Assembly (NCBI GenBank): GCA_010645155.1
Contig: CM021322.1
Span: forward strand, 693,141-757,140
DNA: 64,000 nucleotides
Reading direction: 5' to 3'
From: Tigriopus japonicus
Lineage: Eukaryota > Arthropoda > Copepoda > Harpacticoida > Harpacticidae
Part shown: in pieces, positions 43,001-54,172 of the stretch
Layout: each line of letters opens with the position of its first letter
How positions within the stretch are numbered: the first letter of the stretch is position 1
Position numbers and translations under genes: made by a program
The notes under the pieces: model-generated
What the model was told of the DNA's origin: nothing
The model's database searches: none
Seen by the model: the letters and a program-made list of their open reading frames with translations, nothing else

Positions 43001-45131
43001 TTAAAATTGCAACACAGGATGTAATGGTGGGAAAGTGACCACATTGTCTTTCCAAAGACAGAAAGGGGAAGGCGAACAGTTTTGACGAAAAGCATAGCGA
43101 AAGAGTGTTAGAGCGATTGTTAGCAACACCCGTTAAAGTGTGTGTGTGAGTGTGAGTGTGTAATGAAAGATGGAGGTTTGTGGTTCCGTTTTCTTTGCTT
43201 TCTTCCATTGTTTCCAGGGCTGGGTTCGTTCATCTCGATCGATTCTTTCAATCATAACGGAACACAACGGTCGAATCCGTTCCAAAGACTGACATTGAAT
43301 GAGTCGTCAAAACATGGTGTATCAGAAAATTTGTCGCCCCAAGTGTTTCCAATTTCGAACACCATAGTCCAATTGTCCCTCAAACCTAGTCACATTTTTG
43401 GTGTGTGTGTGTTCTGTTCCCAAATGATTTGGAAACAGGTTGTAGCTTAATAATTTACCTAGAAAAATTTGAATAGCAAACGTGCTTGATATAGACTGAC
43501 GGGGCACTCAGTGAACTGACTAGATGGGTGAGTGATCTCTGGAACGAAACAGAGGTAGAATAGAGCATGGAAGATGACTACAAATGATCAAATATGGGAC
43601 AGACACAGGGAAGACAATTCGTGAACCCGGTGAAACATCTTGAACATGACAATCATGGCCAAGGTTTTCGTTGTCAGCACTTTCGATGAGCGTGAAAGAA
43701 CCATCTGGGGGAATTACTTGTGGGGACAGATTGAGAAGGATATTTATGTTCATTTCAAGGATAGGCTACCAAGCATTTCAAGCCAATGATGATAAGACGG
43801 GTGCACAAAAAAGCTGTACAAATTGGTTCGAACAAATTGCACGATGGATTTTGGAGTCTTACTGAGTGAAATTCACGTAGCAAACGTGCTTGACATAAAC
43901 TGAGGGAGGATCAAAGTAATTGATCAGATTGGCCAGCCATTTCTGCAAAAGGTTCATGACAATCAGTCACACAATGAGGAAATGAGTAACGACAACGTTT
44001 TGGCCGCAACATTAAAGAAAGAACGGGGGTAATTTTCTTAAAGTGCAAATCATTTTCTGCTGCTTCTTACCTCTTCGTTGTACGTGAGCTTGATAGTTTC
44101 TACTTTCTGCGTTCTATCTTTGTGATAATGAAAGTCATTCTTGATGGACAAGGACTTTAGGAGCTCCATCGTGGTTTGCGAACCCACTTTGGGGACACGA
44201 TTGAAGAAAAGGACATCTTTGGTGGCTTTCTTCGTATTGTTCAATTCATTCGCATCCAGCTGAAACGACAAGGCGGAAAATTGACGGCGATGACCAAGCA
44301 AATGAATCCATCCAAGGTTATGGACAAGGCGATTAACTTTTCACAATAGGAATCTTAGTCTCACCTTCCCATAATAGACCTCAGGAGCCGTGTTGAGCTC
44401 CCTTGAATGATGCGGCTTCTCTTCATTGACAAAGTCGTAGACTGCAGAAATGAGACGAGGAAAAAAAACGTGAGCGAGTGAATAATTGCTCAAATCATGG
44501 CTTTATTCGCGCATGATGGTCGAAATAAGTTTCTCCTTTTTAAAGATTCGTTCTTGACCAATTTGGCCAATTACGCCACCTCTAATTATGAAGACCATCA
44601 TGGTTGTACTCACCTGAGTCGCCAATGGGTGACTCGTATGGTCTTTGGACTTCCTGTAGTCGATGTGTGAGAGATCGGGTGTGAATGAATAGGAACACTG
44701 TGGCCGAGAGTGAAACCAAGGCAACCAGTTCACTCAATCTATCGAGAAAAGAAAAACAGGTTTATAAATTATAACAGGGTTTTCTCCTCCAATAAGATTT
44801 CTCAAAAAAATCAGCTTTGTTTCCGGTTGTATTACAAACTTGCTCGAAAATTGGGCACAAGACACGTACTTGTGTCGCCAAGAAAAAGTAAACCTGATTT
44901 TCTATGGTTGAACTGGCAAACATTCCGGGAAAAAAGAAAGTGCTTCAGGATATCCAGACAAGCACAAAGATCAATCTCCGTCGCCTTTCCCGACCTAAAT
45001 GGTCGAGAGGTGAGCGTGCAAGTTCACTCGAATGTGACTGTATGTACTAAGTGTCGAGGATCTAGTATGCATGCATGTCTGTCTGTATGTCTGTATGTTT
45101 GCGGCTACCTTTTCTTTCTGCCAAGACCCAT
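40090..45131 (-). CDS. pip: Pipe-like 2-O-sulfotransferase with two pairs of alternative exons
   Basis: Golgi type II enzyme of the heparan/uronyl 2-O-sulfotransferase family, closest in wording to Drosophila Pipe. Exons: 45131-45109 (tentative first exon, MGLGRKKR), 44738-44614, 44441-44365, 44259-44071, then 43942-43863 or 43538-43459, 42868-42712, then 41057-40942 or 40732-40608, 40484-40330 and 40262-40090. Any choice gives a continuous frame of 364 or 367 residues. Signal anchor about 9-27; PAPS 5' loop NRVPKVGS in the fourth exon; KHVCY (catalytic-His region) in the fifth; 3'-phosphate site VNLVRDPVERVISWYYYVRAPW; FFCG Cys-rich block; then VEKSYAVVGVLEELN and YVPRFFKG. The alternative exons code for active-site surroundings. 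Pipe sulfates vitelline-membrane glycoproteins in fly dorsoventral patterning; the substrate here is unknown. Confidence 0.88.
40608..40732 (-). CDS. pip: pip-like alternative exon, Cys-rich block, variant 2
   Basis: A 125-nt exon bounded by gttag and gtaagt, entering phase 0 and leaving phase 2. It encodes DFETCVRTFDPECRF then GDHRRQTMFFCGHGDECT. It is a paralogue of 40942-41057: DxExCVR at the start, FFCG near the end and C-T at the splice. It lies 209 bp downstream of its twin. Joined to exon 40484-40330 it keeps the frame. Confidence 0.85.
40942..41057 (-). CDS. pip: pip-like alternative exon, Cys-rich block, variant 1
   Basis: A 116-nt exon bounded by cttcag and gtgagt, phase 0 in and phase 2 out. 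It encodes DYESCVRRGDKECTY then DDFGQLTEFFCGQDDDCT. It is three residues shorter than variant 2 and more acidic. It has GQLTE where variant 2 has the basic GDHRRQ, so the charge of this loop differs between isoforms. Confidence 0.85.
41058..42711 (-). other. Large intron of the pip-like gene
   Basis: About 1.65 kb between the 3'-phosphate-site exon and the first Cys-rich alternative exon. I searched for a third exon copy with the FFCG or RDPVER signature and saw none. Confidence 0.5.
43139..43161. repeat. (GT)n microsatellite in a pip intron
   Basis: gtgtgtgtgtgagtgtgagtg type run, about 22 bp, intronic. Confidence 0.7.
43459..43538 (-). CDS. pip: pip-like alternative exon, catalytic-His block, variant 2
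   Basis: An 80-nt exon (ttccag acceptor, gtaaat donor), phase 0 in and phase 2 out. It encodes RSLTHLVSSLSAPSVYIKHV then CYSNFSR. It has the same length and 3' half as the exon at 43863-43942 but a wholly different 5' half. Confidence 0.82.
43863..43942 (-). CDS. pip: pip-like alternative exon, catalytic-His block, variant 1
   Basis: An 80-nt exon (tttgcag acceptor, gtaaga donor), phase 0 in and phase 2 out. It encodes KWLANLINYFDPPSVYVKHV then CYVNFTQ. The KHVCYxNF part corresponds to the HGHVSYLDF segment that carries the catalytic histidine in heparan sulfate 2-O-sulfotransferase. Confidence 0.85.
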
Positions 45132-45814
45132 GGTTGATGTTGACATTGGACAAAGAACGGAATATATCTGCTGCTACACCACCAAAGGGAAATCGCTCAT
45201 GCCTTGGCTTGAGCTAACGAAAAAATACAACTGTAGAGAATAGAATTCCAACGAATGAGTGTGACAGAGAGCAGAGGAGAATCACAATTGAAGACCGAAG
45301 AGAACGTCACTGGCGAGAAGTTGCCAAATCATCTTTCTTCACTCCACGAGGTGGGCTTACACTTCTGCTAAGTTCAAACCCTCTCTTAAATTCAGGCGAG
45401 ATGTGCGAGAGCAAAAAAATCTGGTAGTTGCACACCTCCAAGCGCTGAACGAGATGCGGAAAGTTCTGCACTAGTGGCTTTCGTTGAGATCTCTCTCTCT
45501 CTCTGTGTTTCTCCTGAGTAATCAGAGCTCAGGCAACAGTCAGACCGCTTCTTGGTCGACACACTCCAACCAATGGAGTAGGCCTACCGTCATGTGAGGT
45601 GGGAACGGTCCAGTGATTACTAAGCTCTTTCTAACAACAACAAATCCGAGATGGTCGAAGCTCTACTACATGCTCGTGTTGCCGCTTGCGCAACCATTGG
45701 TCACAAATATTTCGGGGGAACTTCTGGCAAAGAACGGTTCTTTGAGTACCGAGTTCCACTAAGCTTGAATCAAGATGAACCTTGCCAGGAAAATTGAAAT
45801 TGCTTACGGCAACA
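45132..45814. other. Upstream region of the pip-like gene
   Basis: Probable 5' UTR and promoter, with a (ct)n run at about 45488-45502. No other gene. The open frame 44710-45243 on the plus strand is antisense to pip exons and starts at an unsupported ATG. Confidence 0.35.
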
Positions 45815-47420
45815 CTTCATGGATTGTAGAAACAAGAGCACTTACAATTGATAAAGGGATATACAGTATACTTGCTATGTAAGCTCCACAAACCAGTTAC
45901 GAAAAGATGATGAATGCCAAGTGCGTTGTTTCCCCTTGAAGAGATTCTTAATTTGCCACAAGACGATTTCAAGGGCTTGAAGACGTAATAACCGTAGCCA
46001 TTTTGCAAACTTCAGTCAGTTCATGGCCGTTTTAATGATGTTAGACTTTCAAATGTCTAAAACTGGATGTTTTCAATCAGATTCGAGGTGACCTCATTTC
46101 ATCTGACTCCTTGATTTTAAGTTTTTGTTCCGCCTTGCTTATCAGATTTGCTTCATCACTTCCATTTGGATGGTGGATCTCAAGTAGTGTTACACTGTTT
46201 CTTTCATTGAAAAATTTCAAAATCACGTGAAATTGACTTTGTTTCAATAGACTCAGTGTACCTTGAAAGTGATTGAAAGAAACAATGGTGGATAAGAATT
46301 CAACTTGAGCAATTCCCAATCGCCAAATGGTACCGCTTTTTGATCTGCATGTACTGGGTCATGTGTGGCTCATGAGAATATGCTTGCTTGCCGTAATTTC
46401 GCCAAGTCTTGCCCAATCTCTCCGAAAATTACTGTTCTTAGGACAGACTCTTGCATTATTCCCACCCTTGATTTCTTTTTATGCAACCAATTCTGACCAT
46501 TTGCTTATTGTACATTTTTCAACCTAGCATTTGAACCGCATGCAAAATGTTCGCCGAACCAATTTGAACAATACTTGCAAAAGAGTCATTCATATAGCTC
46601 GACATCAAGTCAATTTAGCGGTCCTTGAGTACACTCTCAGCTTAGCAGCGTCGTTTCTCTGGTTGCTGATGCCCAGGAAGTATACTCGACGACCATCAAA
46701 TTCACTTGAGTTTGGGATACTCGAGCTAGATATTTGAATTAGGTTCGTTAACATATGGCCTATTACCTTTTTGGAAAATATTGTCTCAGGAGCTTCATGA
46801 TTGGAGAAGATTCTCTGATTGCATTGACCGATGTTGAGCTTGATGGTGTTGACCTCGATCTCGAATGGAGAAACTGGATGCGGAACGATGCAGAAATATG
46901 GTTGATCCCGAATTTATTACTGCCTTCTGGGATGAATTCAGGCCAATGGTTGTTCCAAAACGATCATAATATTGAACTGCAATCACAACAACCCTTAGCC
47001 CCACCGTGTCTCGTCACTTAATTTGAATTGATCTAACTTTCTTTTGTTCCTTGGATCTTCACACCGCTAGATCAATCTGGTAACTAAAGCACATCAATAT
47101 GTACCTACGAGTGGCATTATAAGACCAGGCTCGGCATGCCGTCTTCTAACCCTACAGAGCAAAACCAACTGGTACTCGTCGTCGTGGTTGTATACGTACC
47201 ACTGTATTGTGGTACTTCGCTCTTTCTTGCCTGAAGTCGATTTCTTCGCAGTACTTTTCAAAGCCAAGAAGGCAACCATCCCATCATATGTACGCACTCA
47301 CACTCGCATTTCTCTTTGCAATGGTCGTTCGGCGTTTAAGTGTACAACATGTGAAGATTTCGGGAGCCCAACCCGTCGGACATAGGAGCTCTTTCGACAA
47401 CGAAGAGACCTGGAAAATCT
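45815..47420. repeat. Dispersed repeat, copy B (internally inverted)
   Basis: Contains the two parts of repeat A, but the first part (45815-46165) is inverted and is separated from the direct part (46755-47420) by about 590 bp of other DNA. The arrangement implies an inversion or nested insertion after the copy arose. The frame LIALTDVELDGVDLDLEWRNW is again present at about 46803-46870. Confidence 0.62.
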
Positions 47421-47984
47421 GGTTGGGGCAAAAATGTACCGCTGCTCTCTTCGTAGTCTTCGAGCTGGTTTGTTGGCCCTCTACATACAAAGATCCCGGG
47501 CTGTGAAGCGATGAATCCGATTTTCTTTCTTTGTTGTCCCGTGGTTAAGTTAAAAGAAGACGGGCAATTGATGAGGAAGCTCTCTATCCGAGTCTGATTG
47601 TGACGAGAATACTCGTCTAAAGCAGGATGGGCAAGCCCTCGTAGTACAAGAAATAGTACTTAGGTTAGAAATCGGGCACTGGATACTTAAGTACGTACTT
47701 CTGGTGCAAAAGAAGGGTAGTTGTATGCACTAACTCCTAACGTTTGTAAACGTAATTCTTACAGAATTCCACAAAAATGGAGTGACATTGTACCAATATG
47801 TCCATTTTTAACTCAAAAGCCATCATAGAAAATATATATTTCAAGTATGTTTTAGTTGGTATTATTTATGAATTTGAAGCGTTATGGGAGAGTAAAAAAT
47901 GAAGAATTGTGCATCTTTTTTAGATTAAAAAACTAAACCATTTGCTTGGGATTTTATGCTTTTTTATGCCCGGAGACTTTTTAA

Positions 47985-48205
47985 CTTTTTAGGGTCGTTA
48001 ATAGATCAGCTAATCTCAAATAACTCAGCATCTAAGGAACTTATTTCGATTTATTTGAATTCTATGGGCAAATAAGTGCTGTGGGGTCTGAAAATTTAAT
48101 GAATAAGTATTAAAAAGTTGATTTAATAGGTTTCCAGGTGTATTGCGTTTAATCTAGACCTGACTTAAGAGAAAATAAGTAATTAAAGTCGTTCCTTTTG
48201 GTGTC
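47985..48205 (-). repeat. Degraded LINE 3' UTR (copy iii)
   Basis: On the minus strand it reads ggaacgactttaatt, then aaacctattaa and gatgctgagttatttgag, as in copies i and ii. A further fragment (tgtccatttttaactcaaaagcc) lies just upstream at about 47800-47822. Confidence 0.45.
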
Positions 48206-48600
48206 CTGAGTCAGAGGTATGTCTCATGGTGTTTGGGAAATCTTATGCAAATTTGATATGATTTTTTTCAGTATCGTGCTTGCTAGCAGTGCTTTTCGAT
48301 GTGACGCAAACACCGTTGTGACACGAGCTCTCCTTTGCGTACTTGTCAAAAGGAAGGACACAACGATTAGTTCACAATGTTAACAGAGTGGGAACATATT
48401 TTTTTTCAATTGAATTCAATTTATGATAAAGTTTCAAGCTTTTGCACTACCTAAAACTTCCCTTTTGGACATGCTAAAGGTGCTCAAATGTTGATTAGGA
48501 TCTGATTTAGTGTATGGGTAAATTGGGGTGAAAAACTTGAGGATTGAGAAGGAATTTCAGACATGATCCGTGTCATGATTCTGCTGAAAACACTTATTTT

Positions 48601-48717
48601 CATCTGCAGAAAGAGGTCTGAGGCTAGTTTTTTAGACACAAAAGATCGATCTCAAGTCCAATCTTGAGATCGATCTTTGCGTGTAAAAAATTAGCTTCTG
48701 GTCTTTCTGCATAGATG
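48601..48717. repeat. Long near-perfect hairpin
   Basis: Arms 48601-48656 and 48663-48717 are complementary over about 55 bp, including 11 perfect inner pairs of agatcgatctcaag type and more, around a 6-nt loop (tccaat). This could be a tiny foldback transposon or a hairpin RNA precursor. No terminal duplication is certain. Confidence 0.7.
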
Positions 48718-50103
48718 TGTTCAAGTAAACTTAACAAAATGATTACGGACTTTTAAATTGAAGTTACACTAACGCCATCTACCATTCAAATGTGTCACTT
48801 CTTTAAAAGTAGGCTTTTTAAAATCACAATTTCGGCATTATTTTGCACATACTTTACATGAGCTTGGCTTGTTTAAATTCGGCAGATGGTTGAGATAGCA
48901 TTTGGTACAACTTTGATTGTCAGAAAAACTAATGGACTTGCAGAATCTTAAAAACTGTGAGCTTTTGCTCAATGAACCGAGAAAAATATCAGCGGAGACC
49001 TTGCGTTGCCATACCCATCTTGCGTTGATTTCCAGCATGGTTGCCTCGACATAATCTTTGATGCCACTTTTTGGCCACATGTCAACTCTGTTAATTCAAT
49101 GGCTGTCATTTTTTCGAAAAGGATCATTTCTCAAAAATGGGTGCCCTCAAAAGAAGATAATCGTCAAGGAAAAGGGCTTCAGATTGGGCTTCAGGGGGGT
49201 GAAGGGGGATTTTTTGATACCGCTACAAGGAATGGGATTCCCTGTAAAGAAAGACAGTAAATGATTACTATAGTTTATATAATTACCGTTTAACTATAAC
49301 TACCGCGGCTTTCCGACACCAGGGACCCTCACTGTTTGTAGGTGCCGTTAATTCTTTGCTTGATCCGCTAGCGATGAAAGACTGAACTTAAGTAAGATTT
49401 AGATTAGATTTTTAAGGTGCTTACTCGAACCTTCAATATGCATGGGACCCCTAATCTTCCTTGTCAGAATTCCCCTTTTGATCTAGTCCGACCCTAGCCA
49501 AATGTTAGATGTGCGTACAAATATGAAATTGCCTATGATTTTGAAGGAAAGAATGAAGGAAAATTAGTTTCAAATAGTTCAATTGTTAACTAATAATTAG
49601 CGAATAAATCAGAACGATCGATCATCTACTTCAGCGGTGACACCTTTCCAAGTAATCTGAGCAATTAATAGCCGGAATTATGATTTATTAATTCCACAAA
49701 AATACAGGACATGATGTTTTTGAGTAGGCGTAATAATGGTAGTTGCTGTTGCGAGAAAAGAACTGTTCGTTTGCAAGAAATAGCGACTGATAATGACAGA
49801 ATTACTGTTTGTCACAATGGCGATACGTAATCCATCTTTTAATTTTCGACCAATAGATTCTGCATGCCTCCTTGTTTCAAGTAGTTGGCAGCATTACATG
49901 GTAATTCGTACAATGGATCATTTCTGTTGGTGATTGGGGAAAAGAGACCGTGACAGGATACATGAACTTCTGGGAAAATTGGACTTTTTGAGTGGGAAGC
50001 CCTTGAAAACAGGAAAGAGGGAGGGAGGACGGGAGAGAAGAATATAAAGAAAGAGAGACCCATGATTGTACGAAAATGTGCACATGTGAACATGTTCGGG
50101 AAT
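48718..50103. other. Intergenic / 3' UTR of PPM1G
   Basis: No gene is supported. A minus-strand AATAAA (tttatt at about 49684) could end the PPM1G transcript. Confidence 0.35.
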
Positions 50104-53100
50104 TCAGCATGAATTTACTTCAGATTTGGCAGACGCATTCTCATTCTGGGTGTCGCTTTCACCCTCCTGATCAGTCTTGCTTTTCTTGGACGCGGGCGGC
50201 GCTTCCTCCGGTTTCTTCGTGGGTGAGTCACCGTCCTCCAATGGGCGTTTTTGCGAATTGGAACACGTTTCGGAAGAGGGAGTGGACACGTGGACTGACG
50301 TTTCTTTCGTAAACTGGTGCTCTTTAAACCTGACGATAACGGCGGTCATGTTGTCACAGCCGGTTCCGTCACCCATGGTATCCGGCGCCAGACAGTGATC
50401 AAATAACTAAAAAGAAGAAAATCCAAGGCATGACTTCAGCACCATATTGCTCTGTTTTTCACGAATAATTTTGCAAAATCTTACCTCTTCGCAAATACTT
50501 GAAAGTTTTTCGCCAGGTTTGAGGGACATGAGCCTCGGGTGAACAAAATCCACCACTTCCTGACTGGACATTGAATTCCAAATGCCATCACAAGCTAAAA
50601 TCATGAATGAATCCGATTGCGGGTCAATGTCCAAGGTTTTCACATCCGGAACGGGCGAGATCATTTGCTCCTCCAAGGGCAAAGATTTGTTGGTTTTATA
50701 AGCGTGATCACCTGCAAGAGACAAAGGTATACCACATTTAGTCCCTCTCAGTTAGACTTCAACATCCAGTTACCACTTACCAATGGCTCGAGATAGATTC
50801 AATCCTCCGTTGACCCGTCCATCAGGTGTGACTTTGCCGCCAGCCTGGACGATTCTGTCTTGTTCGGGTTTGTCCTCGGGCTTGTGGTCAAAGGACATTT
50901 CCACGGCCTTACCATTTCGGCAGACAACACAACGTGAATCACCAGCATTGGCCACATACAGCTTTCGGTCCTTGAGTAATGCCACAACGGCGGTACAACC
51001 CGAGTCATTGCCGGGTTCATCGTTAAAATCGCCTCCTATGAATTCCTCCGATGCATTGTCTTCCTCTTCAGTGTCTTCTTCATCTTCGTCGCTTTCTTCA
51101 GCTTCATCCTCGAGTTCTGCATCTTCGTCTTCGTCATCGTCGTCGTCGTCATCAGATGATGCTTTTCCTTGGAAGTTGATGTCTTCGTCGGATTCGTCCT
51201 CGGAGTCGTCATCATCAGCGGGTTCGTCGCCAATAATGCTCTGATAGAGCTCGGCTGCGGACTTCTTGGGAGAGCGTTTGGTTGGGGGCGCCTCAGGAAC
51301 AGGTTCCTTGGATTCGGTCTCTTCCTTGATTTCTTCCGGTTTCTCGATATCTTCGGCCGTGCTGGATTTGATCTGGCTGCTTTTACCTTTACCCTTGCCT
51401 TTACCTTTACCCTTGCCCTTCATAGATGTTTCGACGGGGGCGTCCTCGGATTTCGATTCTGGTTTTTGTTGAGGTTCATCTTTGGCCTGATCTCCATTGG
51501 GCGTGACGTGCCCATTGGTCTGAGGTTCTTCTTTCTTCACGGCTGTTTCCCCGGATTCTAATTCAGAGGTATCTCCGTTGGCTTTGAGCTCTCCATTTCC
51601 ATTGGCAGGCTCGGCTTTAATGGCAGTTCCGTTTTCGTCGAATCGAATATGCGAGTTTTCTTTGACTTTACTGGATCCTCCATTTGCCAAGGTTTGAGCT
51701 CCTCGTTTACCTCGGAGAAACGGAGAAATGGGCTTGCTGGACCCTGAACCGCCTTCACCGGCCAATTGATCAATCTTAGGATGCTTCTTGTGTAGGACAG
51801 TGGCTTGAGCGTCTTCGGAGCCGTATTTGTGGATTACGTCTTCCAAGGGCATGGTGGCCTCTTCGTAGAGATGACTGACTTCGTTGGGATCTTCCTCTTC
51901 ATCGGCCTCGCCTTCACCATTCGGTCCTCCGGATTTCCCATCCGATCCGGCCAAAACTTTGAGTCGACTCACCACATCGCGTTTGATGATCGTCCGATCG
52001 AAATCCACAAACGAACGGATTAGCAACTGAAAACGTTAAAAGACAGTTTCATGATAAAGTATGAATTGATGAAGGCCAAGAGCACTTACATCTTCGACTT
52101 CTTTGGTATCCGTCGAGTTGAATTTGGCATCGTTTTTGATCATCTCGGGTAAGTGTTGTGCCGTGTACTGAGCTACCTCGTGACCACCATGACCGTCATA
52201 GACGGCGAAATAGCTTGCCTTTTGGTCATCGTAATCCAGAATGGTATTGTGCGCGTCCTGTATTAAAAAAAAGAAACATACATTTGACTGTTTTGAGTAT
52301 TCTGTGAAAACAAAGACTTGTTTATAATGGAAGCGATATCCTATCATAGATGAAACAATATGGAATACATTGGTCTATGATTCACAAGGTTGCTTTAATC
52401 ATGCCCGTTGTCTTCAAATCAGAATATTCCGCCCGGGTAAGTGTTTCTCTGATTCGCTTCAATAACCCATCTACATAAATTGTTTTTTCTTATAACCAGT
52501 GTTTTTCGGCTTTTGGGGGTCAAAAATGGACCCTTCAAAGTCAAATAACTCAGCTGTTGATGCATGAATTTTTATTTAATTTGTATTCATAAGGTAACTT
52601 AATGGTCTCTTAGTATGGGTTGAATAGTTTAATAAAAAATGTTATAACTAATAGGTTTTTAGGTATATAACTTTTTCATTGGGCCTAAACTTATATAATA
52701 CAATAAAAGTAAAGTCGTTCCCCATTGAATGTGGGTCCAAAAAGTGCCATGATGTCTTTGGGTATTTCGATTCAAACCTAAAAAGCCATTCGGAACACCG
52801 TGCAAGAGTATGTATGTACCATCCACGAAGTTGACGTCATTCGTCAAAAAAAAAAAATCATCGCGAAACATCTTCCTTTATGTTCGGCTCGCTTTTCAAA
52901 TTACGGTGGTTTTTTCCCCCTGTTTTTTACACATTATTGTTCTTTATCGTTTTAAGAAAAGGATATTTTTTTTACAATTCAAGAGTAAGGAAGAGGCATT
53001 TCTTGAGCACCATGGAAGAAAACTCCTTACCTTAAAGTTTTAAATCTTCTCTTTGACATTTGTACTTCAAAAATTACCAATTGAGAGGTCAAATTCAATT

Positions 53101-54172
53101 AGTTTCTACGAATGTTTCACACTTAAAATGCAAAATTTTACTACAATGACATCAAATTGTCATTCATGTCCCTATTCATGATTACATTTTTTTTTAAATC
53201 ACTCTATTGCCTCTACGATGCATTCATAAAGAGCAATAGCCACAGCAAGACAGGACTTAAACCAGCTAAGTTTCCAACAACCACCCCAGGGTGGTCCAAG
53301 GGGGTTGGTAAGTGGATGTACGTTTAACCTCGGTAAATTGTTAACGAAAAATTTAGAGGTATGTTTCTATAATTCTTAGAAAAGGATTTTTGGTTAATAG
53401 AAATATAATTTAGTCCTAACGTTCTCCAACAGCTTGCATTTTTTGTTTTTTTCTTATTGCATTTTTGGGTGCTTTTATTTGCATTTTTTGTGCAGCCCTG
53501 CCAACGAAACAAAAAATATTAATCAAAATACTAGTCGGGATATCCGAAGGGCTAGTTTGAACTATGCAATCACCGGGTTTTTAAAACATTCAAAACATAA
53601 AATGTATGAAGGAGGAAGTCGGTCAACACTAACTGTGTTTTCTCGTCCATTGTTGCATCGTATTTTAACACTTTGGGTCCCCATTTAATGTCCTTTTTAC
53701 ACAAACTAAATCCTTGTGATTGAGATGCTTAGAATCACCCCTTTAATTACTTTCAAAACTAATGCCTGCTTTTAAAAACAGTAATTTGTAAACAGTAATA
53801 GAGCGAGAACTGTAATCCCATCCTTTTTCCGAGGAACGGCTAAAGCCCGGCAAGACTTTTAATATTACACATTATATAACTAGGTTAAAACCCATATCAC
53901 CTTGTCATGTGGTGGAAACTTCTTTCCCCTCGACTCCACACCGTCCATCGCAATCCTCCTCCAACCCTACACTGCCCCGTTCCCGCCCTCATCCCTCTTT
54001 TGCCATCCCTCTCCTTTTTCCCGCCTTTTTTTACCATCGATCCCCGTGTTAGTAACATTACCTCTTGGGAAACCCGCCAGCCTTGCATGGCGGCCGCTCC
54101 ATAGGCCAAGCGGTCATTCTCGGCGTCCTCGCACTCCTTCTCCGTCAAGGGTGACGACAAATAAGCGCCCAT
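50104..54172 (-). CDS. PPM1G: Protein phosphatase PPM1G (PP2C gamma), five exons
   Basis: Exons 54172-54062, 52257-52090, 52026-50781, 50711-50485 and 50406-50104 join in frame (phases 0, 0, 1, 0) to 684 residues (human 546). A metal-dependent Ser/Thr phosphatase acting in the nucleus on splicing factors and histones. The N-terminus [12 protein letters not shown] suggests a myristoylated Gly2. The metal-binding motif DGHGG is at 58-62 ([12 protein letters not shown]). The catalytic domain is split by a very large insert (about 120-430) with Lys/Gly-rich and Glu/Asp-rich blocks; an acidic insert is the hallmark of PPM1G. The domain then resumes with [47 protein letters not shown] and [14 protein letters not shown]. 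The C-terminus is a Lys/Ser-rich tail with a [14 protein letters not shown] nuclear-signal-like stretch. Intron 1 is 1.8 kb and holds a LINE fragment. Confidence 0.95.
52503..52805 (-). mobile_element. LINE 3' end (copy ii) inside PPM1G intron 1
   Basis: The minus-strand read matches copy i (37440-37752) along its whole length: gtgttccgaatggc, atcgaaatacccaaaga, ttcaatggggaac, aaaaacctatta, and the end gagttatttgac..ccatttttgacccc. The homology begins at the end of the RT frame, so both are 5'-truncated copies of one non-LTR element. Confidence 0.65.

Noticed and set aside
44710..45243. 177-residue plus-strand open frame
   Set aside because: Antisense to the first exons of the pip-like gene; no recognisable domain.
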